Assembly: GCF_030161595.1 (NCBI RefSeq)
Contig: NZ_BSUM01000001.1
Coordinates: 2,356,001-2,420,000, forward strand
DNA length: 64,000 nucleotides
Direction of reading: 5' to 3'
Origin: Litorihabitans aurantiacus
GTDB lineage: Bacteria; Actinomycetota; Actinomycetes; Actinomycetales; Beutenbergiaceae
The translations under genes were made by a program, and so were the position numbers. This document shows positions 57,445-64,000 of the stretch, piece by piece. How positions within the stretch are numbered: position 1 is the first letter of the stretch; every line of letters begins with the position of its first letter. The notes under the pieces were generated by a model. The model was not told the DNA's origin, searched no databases, and was given only the letters and a program-made list of their open reading frames with translations.

Positions 57445-57744
57445 TCAGCCCTTCAGCAGGCTCGGCTCGTCGACGGAGACCGTCCGACGCGCGCGGTAGA
57501 TGGACACGATGATCGCGAGCCCCACGACGACCTCGGCGGCCGCGACGACCATCACGTAGAAGGCCATCACCTGCCCCGTGAGCGTGCCGTGGATCCTGCT
57601 GAAGGCGACCAGGGCGAGGTTGCAGGAGTTGAGCATGAGCTCGACGCCCATGAAGGCGAGGATCGCGTTGCGGCGCACCAGGACGGTGATCGCACCGATC
57701 GAGAACAGGACCCCCGACAGCACGAGGTAGTGCACGAGGCTCAT
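57445..57744 (-). CDS. nuoK: NADH-quinone oxidoreductase subunit K
   Basis: 99 aa with three membrane helices and the two conserved Glu in helix 2 and 3 ([34 protein letters not shown]). The ATG overlaps the nuoJ stop by 4 bp. It is a small membrane-arm subunit carrying part of the proton channel. Confidence 0.97.
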   Translation of the reverse strand: MSLVHYLVLSGVLFSIGAITVLVRRNAILAFMGVELMLNSCNLALVAFSRIHGTLTGQVMAFYVMVVAAAEVVVGLAIIVSIYRARRTVSVDEPSLLKG

Positions 57745-58634
57745 CGCTGCTCCTCGTCACCGTGCGGCTGGTCCGGCCCGTCGGGCGCGTCGGGCGCGTC
57801 GGGCCGCACGAACGACCCGGAGGCGATCTGCGCGACGTGGCCCTCCACCGTGCCCGGATCGCGCTCCTGCCCGCGGATGCGCAGCACGCGGGGCACCGAG
57901 ACGTCGATCGGGCGGCCCTGCGGGTCCAGCGCGGGCAGGTCGGCGGCGTTGGAGAGCGCGTAGACGCCGGGGGCCGGGGCGGGCGTGAGCACCTGCGACC
58001 CCTCGCCGCGGGCGTAGGCGCGCTGGCGCAGCCTGACCGTGGCCTTCTGGTCGCGCACCGCGGCCAGCCGCTCCTTGTGCGTCAGCGTGATCGCGCCCAG
58101 CGCCGCGGTGATGAGCAGCACGCCCACCAGCTCGAGCGTGAAGACCGTGCGCCCGAAGATCTCGTAGGCCACCCCGACCGGGTTGGTCCGCTCGTTCGCG
58201 GCCTCGAGCCCGACGGCGTCGGGCAGCGTCGCCGTGATCACCACCCCCGCGAGCACCGCGGCGAGGCCGAGGCCGAGCAGGACGGCGATCCAGCGCTGAC
58301 CGGAGATGGTCTCCGCGACCGAGTCCGCGGCGTCGACCCCCACGAGCATGAGGACGAAGACGAACAGGATCATGATGGCGCCGGTGTAGACCACCACCTG
58401 GGCGACGCCGAGGAACGGCGCCTCCAGCGCGGTGTACAGGACGGCCATGCCGATCATGACGAAGATGAGCCCGACGGCGGCGTGCACCGGCTTGCGCGCG
58501 AACAGCAGCGCCAGCGCGGCCACGACCATGAGCGGACCGACGGTCCAGAACAGGACGAGCTCGGCCCCTGACCCGACGGTGCCGACGGCGTCGGCGGTCG
58601 CGGCGGCGGTGGTGCCGGGAGCGGCGGCGATCAC
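57741..58634 (-). CDS. nuoJ: NADH-quinone oxidoreductase subunit J
   Basis: 297 aa from a GTG overlapping the nuoI stop. Five helices in the first 190 residues include the conserved [20 protein letters not shown], the pi-bulge helix of complex I. A long hydrophilic C-terminal tail (about residues 195-297, rich in Pro/Asp at the end) makes it longer than the proteobacterial protein, as is common in actinobacteria. Confidence 0.95.
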   Translation of the reverse strand: MIAAAPGTTAAATADAVGTVGSGAELVLFWTVGPLMVVAALALLFARKPVHAAVGLIFVMIGMAVLYTALEAPFLGVAQVVVYTGAIMILFVFVLMLVGVDAADSVAETISGQRWIAVLLGLGLAAVLAGVVITATLPDAVGLEAANERTNPVGVAYEIFGRTVFTLELVGVLLITAALGAITLTHKERLAAVRDQKATVRLRQRAYARGEGSQVLTPAPAPGVYALSNAADLPALDPQGRPIDVSVPRVLRIRGQERDPGTVEGHVAQIASGSFVRPDAPDAPDGPDQPHGDEEQR

Positions 58635-59266
58635 CGTGCCGCCTCGCGCGCAGCCTCGAGCGTGGGGTCCTGCGGGCGCTCGCGCTCGACCCAGGCGACC
58701 TGCTCCGCGCTCGGCCCCTCGACGTCGCCGCGGTAGTAGTCGTCGTCGACCGTGCCCTCGACCATGGGGTGCGGGGCCGCGAGCATGCCCTCCTTGAGCG
58801 GCGCGAGCAGATCCTCCTTGGTGAAGATCAGGCCCTCGCGCGTCGGACCCGCGAGCTCGAAGTCGTTGCTCATCGTCAGCGCCCGCGTGGGGCACGCCTC
58901 GATGCAGAGCCCGCAGAAGATGCAGCGCAGGTAGTTGATCTGGTAGACGCGGCCGTAGCGCTCGCCCGGGGAGTACTGGCCGTCCGGCGTGTTGTCGCCG
59001 CCCTCGACGAAGATCGCGTCGGCCGGGCAGGCCCACGCGCACAGCTCGCACCCGATGCACTTCTCGAGCCCGTCGGGGTAGCGGTTGAGCTGGTGGCGGC
59101 CGTGGTAGCGCGGCGCCGTCGGTGTCTTCACGAACGGGTACTGCTCGGTCACGGCCGGGCGGAACATGTTCGAGAAGGTCACGCCGAAGCCGGCGACGGG
59201 GGCGAGCAGCTCGCTGATCGCCCTCCCGAGCGAACCCTTCCGCTCCTCGGACTTGTCCTCAGGCAT
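58631..59266 (-). CDS. nuoI: NADH-quinone oxidoreductase subunit I
   Basis: 211 aa. Two 4Fe-4S ferredoxin motifs, [12 protein letters not shown] and [12 protein letters not shown], ligate clusters N6a and N6b that pass electrons towards NuoB. Upstream [18 protein letters not shown] is typical. An actinobacterial C-terminal tail of about 60 residues follows. Its start overlaps the end of nuoH by 8 bp. Confidence 0.96.
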   Translation of the reverse strand: MPEDKSEERKGSLGRAISELLAPVAGFGVTFSNMFRPAVTEQYPFVKTPTAPRYHGRHQLNRYPDGLEKCIGCELCAWACPADAIFVEGGDNTPDGQYSPGERYGRVYQINYLRCIFCGLCIEACPTRALTMSNDFELAGPTREGLIFTKEDLLAPLKEGMLAAPHPMVEGTVDDDYYRGDVEGPSAEQVAWVERERPQDPTLEAAREAAR

Positions 59267-60626
59267 CGCCGGTCTCCTTCGCGGTCACATCATCAGTCAC
59301 TGCATCGGTCCGTCCCGCCACGACGGGGACGCTGACGCTCGCGCGCCGCGGCGACGGCGGGAGCACCTGGCCGGGCAGCGGCGGGACGGGGAAGCCGTCG
59401 GCCATGGCGTCGATCACCTCGGGCTCGCGGTCCCCACCTGCACGGCCGCCCTCACCCTCGCGTTCGGGTGGCGCCTTCTTCTCCGGCCACAGCAGGAGCA
59501 CCGCCAGGACCACGACCAGCGGGATCCCGATCCACATCAGCATGGTGCGCAGGTCGATCTCGGCGAACTGGCGCACGGCCTGAACGCCGGCCACCGCGAC
59601 GAGCCACACGAGCGCGACCGGAATGAGGATCTTCCAGCCGATGTTCATGAACTGGTCGTAGCGGAAGCGCAGCAGCGTGCCGCGCAGCCAGAAGAACAGG
59701 AACATCACGAGCCAGACCTTGGCCACGAACCACAGCACGGGCCACCAGCCGGTGTTGAGGATCTCGACCCCGGCCTCGTCCTGGATCAGGGTGAGCGGCC
59801 AGGGCGCGCGCCAGCCGCCGAGGAAGAGCGTGGTCGCGACGGCCGCGACGTTGAACATGTTGATGTACTCCGCCAGGAAGAACCAGGCGAACTTCATCGA
59901 GGAATACTCGGTCATGTGACCGGCGACGAGCTCGCCCTCGGCCTCGGGCAGGTCGAACGGCAGGCGGTTGGTCTCCCCCACCATCGAGACGAGGTAGACG
60001 AGGAACGCGGGCAGCAGCGCGATCGCCCACCAGAAGCCGCGCTGGCTCTCCACGATCGCGGAGGTCGACATCGAGCCGGCGACGATGAACACGCTGACGA
60101 GCGACAGCCCCATCGCGAGCTCGTAGGAGATCACCTGGGCGGTGCCGCGGACGGAGCCCAGCAGCGGGTAGGTGGAGCCCGAGGCCCAGCCGCCGAGCAT
60201 GATCCCGTACACGCCGAACGAGGTGACCGCGAGGATGTAGAGCACCGAGACCGGGAGATCGGTGAGCTGCAGCGGCGTCACGACGCCGAACATGCTCACC
60301 TCGGGCCCGAAGGGGATGACGGCGAACACCAGCAGCGACGCGAACACCGTGATCAGCGGCGCCAGCAGGTAGACGAACTTGTCGGCCGCCTTGACCGTCA
60401 GGTCCTCCTTGAGCAGGAGCTTCATCGCGTCCGCGAGCGACTGCAGCAGCCCGAGCGGTCCGTGCACGTTCGGGCCGGGACGGATCTGCATGCGCGCGAG
60501 CACGCGGCGCTCGGCCCAGATCGCGATCAGCACGCTGGTCAGCAGGAAGACCAGGATGGCGACGGCCTTGATCACCCAGATCCACCAGGTGTCCTGGCTG
60601 AAGTCGGCGACGACCCCGTGGTTCAT
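59259..60626 (-). CDS. nuoH: NADH-quinone oxidoreductase subunit H
   Basis: 455 aa with eight membrane helices forming part of the quinone chamber. Conserved segments are [75 protein letters not shown] and ALWF-like loops near the end. The ATG at 60626 overlaps the nuoG stop (ATGA). A hydrophilic C-terminal extension of about 70 residues is typical of actinobacterial NuoH. Confidence 0.95.
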   Translation of the reverse strand: MNHGVVADFSQDTWWIWVIKAVAILVFLLTSVLIAIWAERRVLARMQIRPGPNVHGPLGLLQSLADAMKLLLKEDLTVKAADKFVYLLAPLITVFASLLVFAVIPFGPEVSMFGVVTPLQLTDLPVSVLYILAVTSFGVYGIMLGGWASGSTYPLLGSVRGTAQVISYELAMGLSLVSVFIVAGSMSTSAIVESQRGFWWAIALLPAFLVYLVSMVGETNRLPFDLPEAEGELVAGHMTEYSSMKFAWFFLAEYINMFNVAAVATTLFLGGWRAPWPLTLIQDEAGVEILNTGWWPVLWFVAKVWLVMFLFFWLRGTLLRFRYDQFMNIGWKILIPVALVWLVAVAGVQAVRQFAEIDLRTMLMWIGIPLVVVLAVLLLWPEKKAPPEREGEGGRAGGDREPEVIDAMADGFPVPPLPGQVLPPSPRRASVSVPVVAGRTDAVTDDVTAKETGDA

Positions 60627-63175
60627 GCGCGGACCTCCACCGTCTCGCCGCTGCGGGCTCCGAGGACGGCCGTCAGCGACGCCGCACCCGTGCCCTCTCC
60701 GGTCCGGGGCGAGCTCGGCAGCCACACGACGCCGTCGACCATCGCGGTGACCGCGAGCGGGTGGGTTACCTCACCGTGCGGGCCCACCACCGTGACGGTG
60801 TCGGCGCCGGCGAGGCCGAGCTCCGCCGCCGTCGTCGGCGAGAGGTGGGCGACGGCGCGGCGGGCCGTGCCCGCCAGGTGCGGTTCGGCGTCCTGGCCGC
60901 GCCCGCCGTCGAGCAGGAGCTTCCAGGTGGCGAGCACGGCGCGGCCGGGGCGACCTGCACCCAGAACCGGTGGGTGGACACCGGTGACCGGCTCCGCCGT
61001 CGGGAGGCGATCGCCCCGCCACGCGGGCAGGGCGCCCGCGCCGAGGTCCGCCGTCGGGCGGTGCTCTACGGCGCCACCGACTCCCGTCCCGGAGTGCAGC
61101 CCGACCTCGGCGGCCAGGAGCGACAGCACCGCGGCGTCGGACATCGCCGAGGTGGTGAACACCTCCGCGAACGGCCGGGGACGCCCCTCCCAGGTCAGGT
61201 AGGTGCCGGACTTCTCGCTCGGCGGCGCGACCGGGAGCACGACGTCGGCGAACGGCGTGACCGACGAGCGGCGCACCTCGAGGGAGACGACGACGCCGCC
61301 GGCAGCGCGCACCGCGGCCAGCGCGGCGCGGGCCGCGGCGGGGTCCGGCAGGTCGTCGAGGTCGACGCCGCCGATCACCACTCCGGCCAGCTCGCCCGAG
61401 GCGAGGGCCGCGAGCACGCCGGGCAGGTCGCGGCCGGGGGCCTGCGGGAGGTCGCCGGCGCCCCACGCGGCGGCGACCTCGGCACGCGCTGCGGGGTCGG
61501 CGACCGGTCGGCCGCCGGGCAGGAGGTGCGGCAGGAGACCCGCCTCCAGCGCGGCGCGGTCGCCCGCCCGGCGCGGGACCCACGCGAGGGCGGCCCCGGT
61601 GCGCCCGGCGAGCGCGACGGCGGCGGCGAGCGCGCCGGGCGCGGCGGCGAGCCGCTCGCCCACCAGCACGACGCCGGGCCGGTCCTCGCCCCCGAGCTCG
61701 GTGATCGTGTCCAGGACCTCGGCCTCGGTGCCGGGCGCCGCCGGGAGCAGCTCGGCGCGCAGCTTGCTCGCGCCGCCGGAGCGCAGCGGTGCGACCGTCC
61801 GGACGCGTGCGGTGCCGGCGAGCACGCCCTTGCGCAGCCGCAGGAAGATCGTCGCGGCCTCCTCCTCGGGCTCGAGGCCCGCGAGCAGGACGTCGGCGTG
61901 CTCGAGGTCCGCGTAGGTCACCCCGATCCCGGTGCCGGCGACGTGCGCGCCGAGGACGGCCTCCTCGGCCGCGTCGCCGTAGGCGCGGGCGCGGAAGTCG
62001 ACGTCGTTGGTCCCGAGCACGGTGCGGGTGAACGCGCTCCACGCGAGCGCGTCCTCGTGCGTGCCGCGCCCGCCCGGGAGCGCGGCGAGCGCGCCCCGCC
62101 GTGCGGCGAGGAGCCCGGCCGCGACGTCGAGCGCATCGGCCCAGGACGTCTCGACCATCGTGTCGTCGCCGCTCTCGCCCGGCTCCCGCACCAGGGGTGC
62201 CACGAGCCGGTCGGGCGCGGACTGCCAGTGGAACGCGAAGCGGTCCTTGTCGCTGATCCACTCCTCGTTGACCGCCGGGTCGTCCCCGGCGAGGCGGCGC
62301 AGCACGACGCCGCGGCGGTGGTCGACGCGGATGTCGGCGCCGCACGCGTCGTGCTCCGCGACCGCGGGGGCCGAGACGAGGTCGAACGGTCGGGCCCGGA
62401 ACCGGTAGGCCGCCGAGGTCAACGCACCGACCGGGCAGATCTGGATCGTGTTGCCGGAGAAGTAGGAGGCGAACGGGCGGCCGGACACGTCGGTCTCGGC
62501 GGCGCCGACCGGGGCCTGGCCGTCGAACCCGAGGACCTGCTCGTCGAACGCGCCGATCTGCTGGCGCGCGCCGCGCATCTGCAGGTCGATGAACGGGTCG
62601 CCGGCGATCTCGTCGGAGAACCGGGTGCAGCGCTGGCACAGGATGCAGCGCTCGCGGTCGAGCAGCACCTGGGTGGAGACGCTCAGGGGCTTGGGGTAGG
62701 TGCGCTTGACGTCGACGAACCGCGAGCTCGCGCGGCCGTGGCTCATCGCCTGGTTCTGCAGGGGGCACTCGCCACCCTTGTCGCAGATGGGGCAGTCGAG
62801 CGGGTGGTTGATGAGGAGGAACTCCATCACGCCGCGCTGCGCGGCGTCCGCGGTCTCGCTCGTCAGCTGCGTGTTGACGACCATGCCGGGCACGACCTCG
62901 AGCGTGCACGAGGCCTGCGGCTTGGGCATGGGGCGCACGTTGCCCTCGCGATCGGGCATCGCGACGTCGACGAGGCACTGCCGGCACGCGCCGGCGGGCT
63001 TGAGCAGCGGATGGTCGCAGAACCGCGGGATCGCGATGCCGACGTCCTCGGCCGCGCGGATGACCAGGGTTCCCTTCGGGACCTCGGTGACGACGCCGTC
63101 GATCGTCACCTCGACCAGCGGGACGGGCGGCTTCGCGCTCGACGACTGCTGCGTGCCTGGTTGCGTGACCGTCAT
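60623..63175 (-). CDS. nuoG: NADH-quinone oxidoreductase subunit G, lacking N7 cluster ligands
   Basis: 850 aa. The N-terminal 2Fe-2S (N1b) Cys are in RFCDHPLLKPAGACRQC, the His/Cys ligands of N5 in DCPICDKGGECPLQ, and the N4 Cys in CILCQRCTRF and ICPVGAL. The molybdopterin-like domain follows. Where most bacterial NuoG have the N7 ligands (CxxCxxxC and a later C), this protein reads AEHDACGADIRV and WISDKDRF, so the N7 cluster is probably absent. The ATG overlaps the nuoF stop. A C-terminal domain ends with the typical VRA. Confidence 0.94.
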   Translation of the reverse strand: MTVTQPGTQQSSSAKPPVPLVEVTIDGVVTEVPKGTLVIRAAEDVGIAIPRFCDHPLLKPAGACRQCLVDVAMPDREGNVRPMPKPQASCTLEVVPGMVVNTQLTSETADAAQRGVMEFLLINHPLDCPICDKGGECPLQNQAMSHGRASSRFVDVKRTYPKPLSVSTQVLLDRERCILCQRCTRFSDEIAGDPFIDLQMRGARQQIGAFDEQVLGFDGQAPVGAAETDVSGRPFASYFSGNTIQICPVGALTSAAYRFRARPFDLVSAPAVAEHDACGADIRVDHRRGVVLRRLAGDDPAVNEEWISDKDRFAFHWQSAPDRLVAPLVREPGESGDDTMVETSWADALDVAAGLLAARRGALAALPGGRGTHEDALAWSAFTRTVLGTNDVDFRARAYGDAAEEAVLGAHVAGTGIGVTYADLEHADVLLAGLEPEEEAATIFLRLRKGVLAGTARVRTVAPLRSGGASKLRAELLPAAPGTEAEVLDTITELGGEDRPGVVLVGERLAAAPGALAAAVALAGRTGAALAWVPRRAGDRAALEAGLLPHLLPGGRPVADPAARAEVAAAWGAGDLPQAPGRDLPGVLAALASGELAGVVIGGVDLDDLPDPAAARAALAAVRAAGGVVVSLEVRRSSVTPFADVVLPVAPPSEKSGTYLTWEGRPRPFAEVFTTSAMSDAAVLSLLAAEVGLHSGTGVGGAVEHRPTADLGAGALPAWRGDRLPTAEPVTGVHPPVLGAGRPGRAVLATWKLLLDGGRGQDAEPHLAGTARRAVAHLSPTTAAELGLAGADTVTVVGPHGEVTHPLAVTAMVDGVVWLPSSPRTGEGTGAASLTAVLGARSGETVEVRA

Positions 63176-64000
63176 ACCGGGACCTCCTCGTGGGCAGGTG
63201 CGTGCAGCGCGGAGCGGCCGTAGGGGAACAGCTCGCGCGCGGGCGTGTGGCAGCCCGCCTCGAACTCGTCGCGGAAGTACTTCAGTCCGCTCTGGATCGG
63301 AGTGGCGGCGGCGTCGCCCAGCGCGCAGAAGCTGCGGCCGAGGATGTTGCCCGCGATGTCGGACAGCGACTGCAGGTCCTCGGGCGTCCCGCGGCCCGCC
63401 TCCAGGCGGTGCATGATCTGCTGCAGCCAGAACGTGCCCTCACGACAGGGCGTGCACTTGCCGCAGGACTCGTGCTTGTAGAAGTCGATCCAGCGCGTGA
63501 TCGCGCGGACGACCGAGACCGTCTCGTCGAAGATCTGCAGCGCGCGCGTGCCCAGCATCGAGCCGGCACCCGCGACGCCCTCGTAGTCCAGCGGGACGTC
63601 GAGGTGCTCGTCGGTGAGCAGCGGCGTCGAGGACCCGCCCGGCGTCCAGAACTTGAGGCGGTGACCGGCGCGCACGCCGCCGGCGAGCTCGAGGAGCTCC
63701 CGCAGCGTGATCCCGAGCGGCGCCTCGTACTGACCGGGCCGCGTGACGTGGCCCGACAGCGAGAAGATGCCGTGGCCCGCGCTCTTGGGGGTGCCGAGAC
63801 CGGCGAACCACTCCGCCCCGCCGAGCACGATGCCCGGGACGGAGGCGACGGACTCGACGTTGTTCACGACCGTGGGGCGGGCGTACAGGCCCGCGACGGC
63901 GGGGAACGGCGGCTTGAGCCGCGGCTGGCCCCGGCGGCCCTCGAGCGAGTCGAGCAGCGCCGTCTCCTCGCCGCAGATGTAGGCACCGGCCCCGGCGTGC
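63172..64000 (-). CDS. nuoF: NADH-quinone oxidoreductase subunit F, C-terminal part (cut by window end)
   Basis: The frame is open to the last base, so the N-terminal part with the NADH/FMN site lies beyond the window. Visible parts are the FMN-region GAGAYICGEETALLDSLEG with GQPRLKPPFPA, TVVNNVESVA, and the N3 cluster ligands in ESCGKCTPCREG plus the later Cys in RSFCALGD. It oxidises NADH and passes electrons to NuoG. It overlaps nuoG by 4 bp; nuoE and nuoA-D presumably precede it. Confidence 0.96.
   Translation of the reverse strand, partial: HAGAGAYICGEETALLDSLEGRRGQPRLKPPFPAVAGLYARPTVVNNVESVASVPGIVLGGAEWFAGLGTPKSAGHGIFSLSGHVTRPGQYEAPLGITLRELLELAGGVRAGHRLKFWTPGGSSTPLLTDEHLDVPLDYEGVAGAGSMLGTRALQIFDETVSVVRAITRWIDFYKHESCGKCTPCREGTFWLQQIMHRLEAGRGTPEDLQSLSDIAGNILGRSFCALGDAAATPIQSGLKYFRDEFEAGCHTPARELFPYGRSALHAPAHEEVPV

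Noticed and set aside
55540-57963. 807-codon plus-strand frame across nuoL/nuoK
   Set aside because: Antisense shadow of the well-conserved nuo genes; His/Arg/Glu-rich repetitive translation without any recognisable domain. The same applies to 59166-61202 and 60761-63223.

Overview
The window is very GC-rich (roughly three quarters G+C by eye). Its gene content points to a Gram-positive actinobacterium, most likely Micrococcales of a Cellulomonas-like kind. The supporting features are a mycothiol-dependent formaldehyde dehydrogenase, an ESX-type (EccB/C/D, mycosin, WXG100) secretion locus, the actinobacterial cluster tRNA-Thr / tRNA-Met / rpmG / hadA-hadB-like dehydratases, TANNNT -10 boxes lying 6-7 bases before start codons (leaderless mRNAs), and many GTG/TTG starts. 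I see no insertion sequence, prophage, integrase or CRISPR array.

Layout. 1-6735: a two-component system (kinase cut by the window edge), adenosine deaminase, and a PadR / ABC-exporter operon. 6833-14307: murB, a LacI regulator, hadA/hadB-like MaoC proteins, rpmG, three tRNAs, rarD, a YajQ protein and small hypotheticals. 14370-23477: a cell-surface glycan cluster with two paralogous GH8 lipoproteins (the second fused to a class E/F-type sortase), a GtrA protein, a processive-type GT2 (QxxRW), a GT-C membrane transferase, a DUF4397 surface protein and a polyprenol-phosphate sugar synthase. 23534-28671: a His/Met-rich DUF6153-like / DUF305 pair, two hypotheticals, mycothiol-dependent formaldehyde detoxification (mscR plus an MBL hydrolase) and an aldo/keto reductase. 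28707-34994: a MacB-like ABC exporter, LysR with a divergent 40-aa membrane peptide, and an FprA-type ferredoxin-NADP reductase. 35091-50551: the type VII secretion locus (mycP-eccB-eccD; two WXG100 genes with two unknown companions; RDD-FHA protein; a second EccD-like protein; eccC), interrupted by a divergent VOC/WYL pair. 50857-64000: a small lipoprotein, a polyprenyl diphosphate synthase, and the complex I operon nuoF-G-H-I-J-K-L-M-N (read on the minus strand; nuoF is cut by the window end).

A critical caveat applies to the whole window. About 27 reading-frame breaks occur inside otherwise well-conserved genes. Every one is repaired by adding a single base, and nearly all sit at a G or C run (usually five where six would restore the frame). 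This one-directional pattern looks like homopolymer under-calling, not gene decay. I therefore annotate these genes as single CDSs spanning the break and give the break position in each entry. Amino-acid lengths given for broken genes are after frame repair.

The observations most worth following are: (i) the GH8-sortase fusion and its glycan cluster; (ii) a family of exactly 90-nt intergenic elements, each built of three 30-nt units in the order direct-direct-inverted, with one copy at 32259-32348 and two at 50618-50848; (iii) a type VII locus with no recognisable EccE, two EccD-like proteins and two proteins I cannot assign; (iv) a NuoG that has lost the N7 iron-sulphur cluster ligands.
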